Below are positions 11,883 to 23,900 of a stretch of 64,000 nucleotides of DNA, in pieces. Below the pieces are notes generated by a model, which was not told the DNA's origin, did no database searches, and saw nothing but the letters and a program-made list of their open reading frames with translations. How positions within the stretch are numbered: position 1 is the stretch's first letter; each line of letters opens with the position of its first letter. Source of the stretch: Lingula anatina (Eukaryota; Brachiopoda; Lingulata; Lingulida; Lingulidae); the NCBI RefSeq assembly GCF_001039355.2, contig NW_019776091.1:520457-584456 (forward strand). The letters run 5' to 3'. A program made the translations under genes and the position numbers.

Positions 11883-14800
11883 CACGAAAAAGTCTCCATC
11901 AGTGAGAATGTGCACTTCTAATTTTTTTTTTCAGACTCCATGGGGAGCGTATGTCTCAGGTTGATGCCAAACTAGAAGAAGTTCATGCAGGGCTTGCACA
12001 TGAGTATTTAAGTCCACTTGATGAGTTACAGGAAAACATGAGGATACGTACTGAAGTTGCAGGTAGATAGATCACCCTTTACTCTTTCTACTTAAAGGGA
12101 TAACAAATGTTCATATGACATACATTTGTTCACAAACAATACAATGTAAACAACTCAAAGAGAATGTAATTAATTCCATTTTACCACCAAAACAGCAGTT
12201 ATCACAATTATTCTGGAATCTGTGCTTGCCCTTAGACCACTATCCATCATAGATGGCTACCCGCTGTAATAATATCTTAAGAGGTTATTACAAAAAAACT
12301 TTTTACAAAACGGGGACTTGCTTTGCTTGTCATAACGGACTCATTAACTATTCTAATGGGAAAATTGTTGTTAACCCTAGGAAAATCCTTTTTTGGTCAA
12401 AATGAAGAGTTATTATCCCTTTAACTTATATAAATCGTCATGACATGTCCACCTCTGAGTCAGTGATGATAAGAATCCTAGTTGTTTGCATTCATAAACT
12501 TCTCAGAGTGATACCCTGGCCAAACATGAAAAAGGTCAGATTGTAACGGCACCCAGGCGCACACTTTGAATTTAGCAAAGATGGCAACCTCCATGAAAGA
12601 CTTGGTGATGATAACATTCAGTTATAAATCACAGGTGTGACTATTTTTCATAATTTTTTTTATCTGTTATGGATATCATGCATATGTGAGACTTGTAGAT
12701 TTGTAGGTTTGGGTAGAACATGATTATATTTTCATTATTAATAATTTTTTAGGCATATGGCGAGAACTAGAACTCGAAAATATAAGAAATAAATATGAGT
12801 GTGAAATGCAAGCAGCACAACAAAATTTTGAGGTAAGTGTTCTTCTGCATTTTTCTGCATTTGTAATATAGCTTTGGATTCATATTCTCTAGTTCATTGG
12901 ATTATCCATGCAAAAACATGCATTTTAAATAATTAAAAATAGCTATGTTTTATTAATTCGTTATTCCTTTTGGTTGTTTTTTGTCTGTTTATTTTAAGTA
13001 AAACATTGTACCCCTGCATTTACTCAGAACCTTGAAGTAATATTTGGATGCATTTGACAAAATTGCAGTTTTTATTTCCAGTAAAGAATATTTTAATAAA
13101 ATAAAATAAAAATATTTTTGTTCTTTCTATTGTAGAGTGAAAAAATAATTTTATATGATACTGTAAAGGCTGAATTAGAGGAAAAAATTAGAAGACTGGA
13201 AGAGGATCGACATAACATAGACATTTCCTCTGGTAAGTGCCCTTACGAAACTAATAAGTATGGAGGTGATATTGCTGAAATTCTTTGTAATGGTTACAGT
13301 GTCTTTATATTTTTTTGATTACCTGTGTCTGGTCATTTCTTGTAAATCACTGGACTGTATGTAAGAACCAGACTATACTTAACTTTAAGTGCCATATTTT
13401 TGTTTTACTTGAAATTTGCTAGCAGGTGCTGTATGGTTGAAAGGCAGGCTAAGTAAAATAGACATGATTGGGTGAAACTAGCTTTTGTAAAATGTGTGTA
13501 TGTTTTCCAAATTTTTTTAACCTCTGTAAATTATTTTCTAGATCTGTGGAATGAATCTCAGAACTTAAAAAGGAACAAACGAAAAGTAGACCCACACAAT
13601 CCAGATAGAAGACGGAAGCCTATTACTGTGTCTGATATCCTTTTGCTGTGGATTCTCTATACAGTGAATAGCGGTCTGAGTGTTGATTTAGAAAAGTTTC
13701 TAGTAACAATCATTTTTCATATTAAAAATGAGAATAAGTACTAAAGAGAATGAATACCATTTTACCTTAATTTATCTACGTCCATATATTGTCTATATGT
13801 TAAAGGATATGGATATAATCGAGGATTGGACGGCTATAAAAAAGGTGAGGAGAAATACCAACTTTACGAATGAATATATATTTATCACTTACTGTTGGAT
13901 ACTTAAGCACATTTCAAAAGTTTACTGTTATGTGATATAATTTTACTTAAGTGTTGCAATGACAAACTGTGTGTGCAAGAGGGATTTAGTTGGTTAGAAA
14001 ATTACAGTTTTTCACTTCAACTACAAGTATGGCTGTAAGATTTATGTTTAAGCAGTTTGAAGTATTTGGTGTAATATTTGTTCTTTTGTCTGTCCTTTTG
14101 CAGGCTTTAAAACAACAATCCCAGAAAAGGAAAGCAGAACGTAAGTTGAATGTTATACTTTGAATGTTATAATTTTAACTTTTTGTTTTATGTACAGAAT
14201 ATCTGGTTCATTTGGATTTGTAACAGTTTTGGTGGTTGTGTTTCAGTATGTTTATTACATAAAGTGGTGCAATGTTTCAATTTCTTTATTTTGATATGGA
14301 TTTGTAGGTAATTGCCAGTAATTAAGGCTATGGGCCAAAAGATCCCAGAAATAGATTTAAGAAACTATAGTGGTGAATTGCCATTCAAATGACAATTGCT
14401 TAATTGCTTTTAGATATACTTAAAAAGGAGAACCACCCATTCAATGCAAGGTTTGATGATGGGAAGCTGTTTTATGAAGGGGAGTGGTACAACAAGGGTC
14501 ACCATATCATCATAGACAATAAAGAGGATTCTCCTGTACAGTAAGTGACATTTTGAGAAAGTTAAATTTTTACTTTTTTATGTAATATCCTCATGGGATA
14601 ATTCCATAATTAATGTAATAGTTGATTTTGTAAAGAAGTCAGAATCAATTGTTTTGTAGTGTATTTTTTGTATTTCTTTTCTTTCTTAGGAAATCTCACA
14701 AGGTCTATCTTTGTCAATACTTATAGATGGTCATTTTGTGATGCAACTAAAATAGATAATTGTGTTGTTTTGTCTTCAAGTGCCACAGTCACAGCCATTA

Positions 14801-14904
14801 ATACAGGAGAAGTTTGGGTGAAGCGGTCAGATGGAAACAAGTCCAAGCTGTACATAGCACAATTACAAAAAGGGAAATATACAATACGGCATGTTCCGTA
14901 TTAG
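10291..14904 (+). CDS. BRMS1L: Breast cancer metastasis suppressor 1-like, Sin3-HDAC corepressor subunit (Sds3 family)
   Basis: Ten exons (10291-10426, 11311-11401, 11935-12062, 12753-12832, 13136-13232, 13542-13634, 13780-13844, 14104-14140, 14414-14540, 14781-14904) give 325 aa; human BRMS1L is 323. An acidic Ser/Glu N-terminus is followed by the coiled-coil Sds3 core ([54 protein letters not shown]). Next come the [17 protein letters not shown] motif and the C-terminal [20 protein letters not shown]. The family scaffolds the Sin3-HDAC1/2 repressor in the nucleus. Intron 6 is AT-AC (see separate entry). Intron 3 contains a MITE. A strong donor look-alike (TCG|GTAAGT, 10300) lies nine bases into the coding sequence but would shift the frame. 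It could be called BRMS1 or BRMS1L, since the vertebrate pair split later. Confidence 0.96.
11846..11885. repeat. (CA)n microsatellite in BRMS1L intron 2
   Basis: A CA repeat with two CATA interruptions lies about 50 bp before exon 3. Confidence 0.9.
12092..12424. mobile_element. TTAA-flanked MITE, copy B, in BRMS1L intron 3
   Basis: This diverged 333-bp copy has TTAA on both sides, a left end AGGGATAACAAATG and a right end GAAGAGTTATTATCCCT. The right terminus is better preserved than the left. It has the same orientation as copies A and C. Confidence 0.75.
13635..13779 (+). other. U12-type AT-AC intron (BRMS1L intron 6)
   Basis: The 145-bp intron begins ATATCCTTTTG, an exact match to the minor-spliceosome AT-AC donor. 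It ends TTATCTAC, with a U12 branch-site match ACCTTAAT (13764-13771) about ten bases before the AC. No AG acceptor gives the conserved protein. The AT-AC join restores VSGPYIVYML, the family sequence, in frame (G|GT). Splicing needs U11/U12 and U4atac/U6atac snRNPs. Confidence 0.93.
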
Positions 14905-16560
14905 ATATGGAAATTGGGTATTTCTACTTTGTATAATTTATATGACATTTTCTAAATAACATCATGTAGGGAACGCGTTCAATACAAGAATGTTGGTCTG
15001 TGTACTTGTAGCATGAATAGTAGACATGGATTAGTTTATTTTATTTATTTATTTTTATTATTTTAATTATTTAATTTTGTTTATTTATTTATTTATTTTT
15101 GATTTGACTTAAATTATTTATTTATTTATTTATTTATTTTTGAGATGAAGTAGTAGTGAAAGTTTTATATTACTTTGGTCACTATCATTATTTTGCTCAA
15201 AATCATTGTATTCTCACTTGTTATTCTACTTTTTATTAAATATTGACAGATATTATGATAGATAAACCATTCAATTTTTTATGTCAATTTCAGACACCGA
15301 GACTAAAAATTATAGTATTTTAAATGATTTACACCCATTTTAAAAATGAATATATGTAAATGAATCCAATTTTTCACATAAACAGCATGTCTAGTCTGAT
15401 TGAAGATTTTCAGTACCAGTTCCATATCTTGTTTTGAAATTTAAATATTCAGTCAATTTGTAAAATCCATTCAAACAATTTACTGGAGATTTGTAGGAAG
15501 TTAATGCAAACATTTATAAAAAATATACTTACACTAGGAGCTCTCTGTAGACCACGTAATATCTAAGGGTCTTCATTTATTTTCTTCATTTTTGTTTATT
15601 TATTTATTTTCATCAGCATCATCATTTCATGTAAAAAGTCATTTTCTCATGAAGTAGAATAAATATTTTTAAACATTACAGTTCTTTACTTTTAAATTTC
15701 CAAGTATCAGGTATTGTAGTCCATGGACCACAGAAGGGTGGGGGGAGGTGGAGTGTTTAGAATGCATAAAAAATTCACAGCTTCATGACTTGGAACATTA
15801 GTAAAATTCACCCGAATCTTCTAAAAATTGCACTCTAAGCTTTTATGTAATAATTTGAAATTGAATTCTCACGATTCTCAATTTCACTCTGCATGTTAAT
15901 TGATAAATAAGGCAAATCAAGTTATGGGTTATTATTTATAATATGTTTATAATCAGTGCGGGAAAGATAATTGTGATCATAAGCTGTTAAGATCGGCAAA
16001 AATAGCTAATGCCAGGAAGACCATAATGTTGAAGGTTGATTACTTCCAAAAGCAGTCATTGAGACTTAGGGCCCTTGTAAGAAGATAAAACTAAAGAGAG
16101 ACCAAACCGTCATAATTAAAAAAAATGTAAACGCCACAGAAAACATTTGACCTTTATTTCAATACTTGTTAAATGACAAATTGATAGTGAATCAAAGCTG
16201 TGCTTTATAGAAGAATATATATCCAGAAAACGGCATTGTTCCAAGTAATAATACTGGTAGATAATATCACGTTGGTATAATGATACCGTTTATCGAGTAG
16301 TATTGATCACATATGGACGACGCAAGTCGTCGGAGGTTTTCGTTACCTGATCAATATTGTGTGTATAAATGCAAACGTGTAAGGTCCAAATAATAACAAA
16401 AATACCATGTGTAAAATACAACAATATATAAATGTATAGCGTAAAAACTTGAGGCAAGTCTGCGTGTTAAACAGTTATTGTTTTTGGGCAAGTCCAATGA
16501 ATAAATAGGAATAAAAAGGGTGAATATTGTGGCAACTGCGCTTCACGTCGGGTTGGTTAT
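14905..16560. other. Convergent 3' region between BRMS1L and the galaxin-like gene
   Basis: Very AT-rich sequence with (TTTA)n tracts at about 15033-15140, a possible BRMS1L polyadenylation signal AATAAA near 15658, and on the minus strand an AATAAA near 16155 for the galaxin-like gene. No coding exon was seen. Confidence 0.6.
15033..15142. repeat. (TTTA)n low-complexity tract
   Basis: Imperfect TTTA/TTAT repeats run over about 110 bp, downstream of BRMS1L. Confidence 0.85.
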
Positions 16561-18063
16561 TTAGCAGTTGCTGTACATGCCAAACAGGATGCGATTTTTG
16601 CAGCAAGAGAAAACCCATGGATTGTAAGCTTTCTTTCCACAGCACATGTAATCTTGTCTTGTATACCAGAGGACACCTTGGCAACAAGTGTAGTAGTGCG
16701 GATGGAAGGCTCTGCTGCCGCAGCACGAATAATTGCGCCCATGGCGCACAATACCGGCGCAGCAGGTCTGGTGTTCCTTGTAGTAGGGGCGATGTCCGCA
16801 ACAGGTCATGTTGGCACCAACGTGGAGTTTTCCATAGCAACATGTATGGGTTTCTCTGCTGTAGATCATCTTGCCGCAGCAGCCTAGTACTCCGGCGCTG
16901 TACTTAAGGCCACCCTTGCAGCACACATACAGGTTGGGGTCGTAGTGACCACACCTCTTGTCGTACACCAGCTCCGTTGATAGCCAAAATTGATCGTCTA
17001 GAAAAAAAAAAAAAAAAAAAAAAAAAACTCAACATTGCATCTCTATCGATAGAGACCTAAGTATCAATACAACAAAAAATCAACACTTATAGATCAAATT
17101 CATGTTGTCGTTTGAACACACCAAACTGAGTTGTCATGTAATGCAATCTTATGTAAACTTCGAGAGCTATTCAAAATGTGGTGACCCGTAGATCAATAGA
17201 GACTAATAATGAACCCTCTACAGATACCCCAGGGTGGCAAATCCCGGGATGAAATGGAGGTAGTGTTGTAAAATTAAACGAAAAGCAAACATTCTGCATG
17301 CTTCACATGGGGAGTCCATAACAGAGCGCAGATGCAAGGACCTACGGCTAAATGGTCCTTCAACGGCGCACAAATATTATTGTTTTCATTTCGAAATTAG
17401 CAGGCGTGATAAAGGGGGAACGTGCGTGTGAACTTCTGCCAAGAAAGAAAAAAAAAAAAAAGAAGTAAACTGAAGTGTTGTGAACATGCTTAGCCTTTTG
17501 ATCAATCGTCTTTTCGAATCATTTTCACGTTTTAAATTGTTGTCCAAACAAGGAGCATTTATTAAAAATATAATTTCAATTAAAACAAGTGTTGAGATTG
17601 ATCGGCATAGTATGGTCTAAGTATGCTTTATTTAAAATATTTTCAGATTGGTGAGAGGTGCCAATGGATTTTGTTTGGACCGAACGAAATGTAAACGCTG
17701 ATTTAGAAAACGCATTCAGAGACAATTTTTTTAATGAATGTGAACTGTTATGTACTAGGTATACTAGATTTTGACAAAAAAAATGAACAAAAGGTTTCCA
17801 AATAACGATAAAATTCACTTTTAACTGTTCCTTTTAGCGTCCTCAACAGTCTTTTGTTTCTTAAAACCACCAACCCATGTAGTTCTGAACTCCAAAGCAC
17901 CCAATAAATCTGGGTTTCTAGTTTCACTTTTTTCTTCGCGCCGCTTAAGCTGTTAGATTGGTTACATGCATTCCATACATTTTCACCTCGAGTCTCAATG
18001 CAACTTTTGAATAAGGGTATTGATTTCATTATTTTAAAGGAACGTAACTTTTGGAATAAAAGC

Positions 18064-18134
<71 letters not shown>

Positions 18135-20536
18135 TATTTATGTATATTACAAGTACGGCGCCTTAGATAAGTATTTTGCGCAAAAATATCACCACATTCA
18201 TCTGTCATCGTACTCTAGATCATCCTGAATTGGCATGCTATGAAATTCTTTGCTGCCTTCGTTGATAGTCTTCCAAAATGTATTTTTTACGTTAATTTTC
18301 AGTGGCATTGACTATGTCTAGAATGGATTTAAATTCTTTCCGCTAAACGAAACATGATAATTCGAGTGGAAGACAAGTTTCCGCAGTAAGTCTGATGTAG
18401 GTTACAAATTGCGCTGCTGCATGTACAACCTCTGGTTAGTGGAAAGCTTTCTTTAAAAGTACAATGTTTTATTATGTCACTAGAGACTTTGAACTACTTC
18501 GCCCAATTGTACGTTATACGTAGACCTAGTGCACAGGTCCATATAATATTACCTAACCAGTTTCGGTCAACGATTTTGGCGGCGGCAAAATTTAGTTTTT
18601 TTCCTTTTGCGTGAAAAGTAAAATGCTGGTGACATATCAAGCAGAAAAAGTGTGCAATTCTATAAGAATGAGTTCCTGTTAGAGCTGATGTAAGCACACC
18701 TGAGACGCAAGGGAAATGACTTTTTAATTTCTTCAGAGAGATCACATCTGCTTCAAATTCAAGGGTTAAAAGAACAAGCCGCAGCGTCTGTTTGCAGAAG
18801 ATAAAGTTTCTCTAACTACCTCAAAAATTGAATTGTGCAACTTGTGTCATAGTGAAGTGGTCCTTAACTATGGCGTTGGTCTAGGAGGGGTGTGCGAAAT
18901 GCTTGCTTTCATGTCTGCAGACGATTCAAAGGATCAGTTGTTGTTTTAACCTTACTCTCTATCATCACAGGTTACACAGAAATTTTTAGCTGTTCCACCT
19001 TCACATTTCTAAGATTAGAACTTTTAAACACTGAGCAATTATGCCAACACGACATCAAGTAAACTTGTAAGTTGTACAAGATTGAAACAATGATGTCTGG
19101 TAAACATTTTGCGCTAGAGGACGCTTTGTGATCTTGCTTTCTTTTCCCTTTTTTTCTTCCGGATACTAGATAAAATATGAAAAAGAGGGACAATCTAAGC
19201 TATAACAGACGACACCAGACTGTACAAGAGTACCCAGCTATGCAGGAATTCGTGTTAAACAAAGATTCAAAACAGCTTCATTTTAAGGTGCATGATACGT
19301 CAAAACAACCAAAATTATCTAAGCCGTAGTAAGAGAGAAAGAGAGGGGTGTGAAAAGCGTAATGATGCACTGACCTATGTTAGGTTAGATCTTTATACGT
19401 AAAGCGGAAGGGGCGGTACCTAGCGATCGTTTACGTTTTCTTTTTTCTTTCCTTTTTTTTCTTAGCTTTCAAGATTTTGTAACAAAAAATTTTGTATGTA
19501 TAATTATTTTTAGTTATTTCTATAAAAAATTTTGTGTCACAGAATCTAAGTTTGACTGCAACAAACACGTTACATAGCAGACGTGATTGACTGTAAACTG
19601 TTTATGGGAAAGTAAATTTTTGATGCTGTCAGTGTAACTAAAAACGGTACAGCTGTTTCTCTTAATTGGAAAATTAAGAACAAAACTAAATAAATTCACC
19701 TAACGCAGCAAAACCAAACGTAATTGGGCACATTCTTACTTTACCATTGTTTTTTTTTGTGTGTGTGTTTGAAAAAACGTCGATGTTTTATGATTTTTCA
19801 TATAAAAGTCATGCATAACGATGCTGTTGCTTGCCACAAAAGACGTTCAATCTTTCCTGACACAGTTTGGAGTTCGTATCCTGGTCGGTCTAGACACTGG
19901 CCAATTTACGTTTATACAGGGAGGGTTGGGGTCACAGGTCTATAGTCAGCTATTTCAAAGGGGTGGGGGGCTCTTTATGTAAATAAAATGGAGCTTTTTT
20001 GCCACATTGACATATAAAATAGATCAATTGTTACACAGAGCATGCGTTTTCCCAGTCAAAAGGGTTGTTCACTCGACCCAGTCCCATTGCCTACGGGCTA
20101 AGAGGAGAGGGCTTTATAGTTCCATGAGGATGGTTTTCACGCAGAATGAGTATCACATATTGAAGTGATGAGATCTAGGAGCAGATAATTTGCTTAAATA
20201 CATGTTAAGAGACGGTACAGGAGGCTCAAGTGTGCGATCTTCGTTTATGTATATTTCAGTGAGTTTCATTTTGAGTAAAATAAACTTTTTTCACATAAGG
20301 TAAAATAAAGGTTAAATCAATGTTATTGCATACGGTTTACTTGCACGAATACGATTACAAGCAATGGCTTTCTTAAAGACGTAAAACGTACTTGCTTAAC
20401 TGTTTCTTTCTTTTGCATACCCTCCCTCCTGCTCCAGCAGTTGGCTAAATAAGTGTAAAATATAAAACTAAGTTGGCTAAATAAGTGTAAAAAATAAAAC
20501 CTCTAAACACAAAACTTTTCTGCATCCAATTTATTC

Positions 20537-20605
<69 letters not shown>

Positions 20606-20909
20606 CATGTTTATCACTGCAAGTGGCAGGTATGCATGCCGTTATAAGACGTTCCGATTGTTTTAATGTAAAGTTTTGCAAATTAATATTAGTCAAAAGC
20701 TAAACATAACGAACAACAATATTACAACGTGGTGTGACTATTGTTGTTTTATGCTGCTTTTGTTCTAATCAATTTTACAGACATCAAATATGGTGTATAA
20801 AATTCCTTGCATGGTTTAGATTTTCTGTGCACTTACATTTTCCATCAGCGAGAGGAAACGCGGTCAAAAGCACAAGCAGGAAGGAAACTTGAGGCAATAC
20901 GGCAGGCAT
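16561..20909 (-). CDS. Galaxin-like secreted di-cysteine repeat protein
   Basis: Two exons (20909-20837 and 16997-16561) join T|AC in phase 1 to give 169 aa. Exon 1 encodes a textbook signal peptide (MPAVLPQV then SFLLVLLTAFPLADG) ending at GTAAGT. Exon 2 carries nine Cys-Cys pairs separated by 11 or 12 residues, a near-perfect 13-residue period, as in CCGKKAYNPWVFSCC and CCGHRPYYKEHQTCC. This is the hallmark of galaxins, known from coral skeletal matrix and also from molluscs and other animals. Two N-glycosylation sequons (NMT, NYS) precede Cys pairs. The protein is probably secreted or in an extracellular matrix; a mineralisation or epithelial role is inference. The 3' splice site follows a run of about two dozen T. 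Exon 2 is much GC-richer than nearby exons. The intron is 3.8 kb. Confidence 0.88.
18066..18134. repeat. Compound (CT)n(CA)n microsatellite
   Basis: About 15 CT units are directly followed by about 19 CA units, inside the galaxin-like intron. Confidence 0.95.
20541..20602. repeat. (TA)n microsatellite
   Basis: About 30 TA units lie in the galaxin-like intron, roughly 235 bp from exon 1. The run can fold back on itself and may be hard to assemble. Confidence 0.95.
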
Positions 20910-23900
20910 TTTCTATTGAAGTTTGTGAGGTAACGCTGTAAAGAAAAGAAAAACGATTCTATGGTAAATTTTTTAGGTAATTACAAGGGTTCAGTAATTA
21001 GTGAACCGCACTGACACTTTCTATTGTGACGTTTCTTCCGGGCGTCTCTTCTTGGTTTTCTTTCTCTCGCTCTCTTACTGAAAACACTATAGTGGTATTT
21101 AAGTCGTGATTGTTACTGCACATGCGAGGCATTTTATCTCACAATGACGTATTGGACAATGTACATGTACATTAAATTCCAGTTTGGGAAATCGTTGATA
21201 CAGGGATAATGAGACAAACACATATATCATTTAATAAGGAGAAAAAACCTACGATCTTGAAGGAAACAAACGATGTGCATAAATAAATTATAACTAAAAA
21301 GCACAATGGATAAGTTTAAAATATGAATTGCACGGGATTTTTTCTTGCATTTTTTCTATTTTCATACGGTCATTTTGTAACAGTTTGCTTTGATTTGGAG
21401 AAGGCCCTATCTAACACCATTTTTAGAGTTTGGAAATAGGATGCCAAAGCAGAATAAGATTTATAAAAGATAGCTTACAATACAAACTGCATATTAACCT
21501 AGTACTTAATTTTTGTTTGACTTTTAGGTGGAACAAAGGGCGAATTATAGAGACAAACCAAAAAGAAGAGATCAACGTGACATGTGTTTAAATTACAATT
21601 GAAAACATATTCAGGCAGTTAGAGTTTTAGGGAATTAACACAACATGTCTGGTGCAAGTAATTGTTTCCTTTCTATTGAAGCCCACCTGGCATTGATTGC
21701 AACGCAGACGTAGCGGCAACGAAGGCTGGGGTCCCTGCGGTGTTAAAGTGGAATGAAGTTAGTAGACAGTGACACGGACTTATGTGAGCTTCTGAAACCT
21801 AAACGGTATTGGTGGGTTCCGGCGTATTTGTAGAAATTGGCTAGAAAAGAGAGAAAACCCGTCTGTACGTGAATTTAGCTTCCACTTGACTCAGTCAGGG
21901 TAGTCATATATACTAATCTAGCAAACCGTTTTACTCTAATTCTGTCTTCTTTTAGGGTTCGACTGTGTGGCATTAATATTGCAAACAATCAGCCCGACGC
22001 TTTTTTTCTTTCTTATCGACCTAACTACCGTTCTCAAAACCAACTTGACCGGTAAAAATCGCTTAAAATATAAACACATACATGTACGAAACGCTTAAAA
22101 TTTTCTGTTTGTTTATCAAAAGGTTAGTATTTCAGTCTTTTTCACGTTAAAGATGTAGCATTTTCTCTTTCTGTAAAAAAAGGCCTTTGTTTTCGACATC
22201 TCCCTAGGATCTATAGAGTCCATAGGGTGGGATGTAAACTTGTTTCGTGGTTTCTTAACGAAAATGGCAACCATACGGAAGATGTGGTTTTTATGTAGGT
22301 CCCGCTGTTCCCACTACATAACGTGTAAACCATTGTCTGTACTTTAAGAAGTCTAAGAAAGCATTGAAAAGCTTCGTTTGCCGAATTATTTCCCACACCT
22401 TTACTCAGGCGTCTTAAGAATGGCATGGGGACTTAAAAACATATGCTACTTTTGAAGGTCTTTCTTATTTGCTGTATATGGTAAAATAAAAGTTTTATCC
22501 TACCTAAGCAGTCCCACCGTTTTCGGTTCTCCTTTCCCGTTGTTCCTCTGGCGTGTCTATTCCGCTTACTTGCCGCTTTCAGCATATGAATTGCATCAGG
22601 TTGGGGAGTAGGGGGGCAGAAGCGCGACCTTTCGCCTTTTCCCTTCATGGGGTTCCAAATGGTGGTTCTGTTACCAAAAATTTATGCGAAGGTGATAGAC
22701 GCACCACATGTACAGATCTTGATAAGGCCAACAACTTAAAAATTATTTACTATATAATAATAATAACGATGGATTTTCTTTGAAAGACATCTAATAGTAA
22801 GGTGAATTGTAAGAAAAATATATGTTATTTCTTCCATATTGGCGACCACTATATGTCTCGCCGCAAGTCATTTATAGTTTGATTAGATTTTTGTGTGTAA
22901 CATGATTTTGGGATTTCAAATGGATATTAGAATATTATCAACAATGTCATTTTAGTTTTTATGAATCAACTTCCTGGAATAATCAAAAACCGTTTCTTTT
23001 GTAACCAGTTAAATTGGCGGCTACAGGGGCAGTTTCAGCATGCCCTTCATTCTTTTTTCTTGTCTGTGTGTCTGTGTGTATTGGGGGGGGGATACATGTA
23101 GGAGCAGACATTCCAAGCTATTACAATGTAGTTTGGCCCAAATTATATTCCCTCCACAACCCTGGCCACCTTGTATCAACCATAGGGTTATGCTGTTGAC
23201 ATTACTCAATTGGAACTCATTCACAAATGTGAAAGGTAGTACGCCCCTGTATCCCCTTTTCAACAATGCATCTAATAGCTAGACGAAAATATTTGCGGAA
23301 AAAAATAGAAACCAGCCTTGCACAATAACTAAATTCAAAGTCAATTATATCTTAAACGTTTTAAGAAATGTGGATTGGATTTGATGTGAACTCGCCGGTT
23401 TCATAGAACTTTAAACCGCCATTCAACAAGGACTCTTGGGCATGATTATAAGTAAATAAAATAGCCTGCATGTCTGACTTTTTGCTTTGCTAGACAGACG
23501 CGGGCAAAACTTATCTAAATTAAAATAATTAACAATAATCTTGTTGAGAATGTAACGGTACACCGAATGTAAACATAAAGTATAAATAGTGTCTCTCTAT
23601 CATACCAAGGAAAGCTCGTATTTCCCCGTGATTGAGTTAGTATTGAAATAATATGTAGGCATACTTCTACCTCAGCGTTACATAAATACCCACTTTTTGT
23701 ATGATCTCAATACATAGAAGACCGAATAGACTATTCATAGTGATACTTCTCGTTAAAATTGCTCAGTCTCGTAAATCTAGATGCATCGTAGTAAATGTCA
23801 ACTTACCAAATTAGTCATTTTATATAATTCATGATTACTTGTGATAAAAGAAGCAGTGTTGAATTTATCGTCGTGCTTTTCATAGGTTTGCGAAAGATTA

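Noticed and set aside
16475-16907. Long ORFs on both strands overlapping the galaxin-like exon
   Set aside because: They are shadows created by the 39-bp periodic, GC-rich repeat structure; only the minus-strand frame with Cys-Cys pairs joins a signal peptide exon.
17748-18228. ORFs translating the CT/CA microsatellite (CVCV, RERE, HTHT runs)
   Set aside because: These are simple-sequence translation artefacts.
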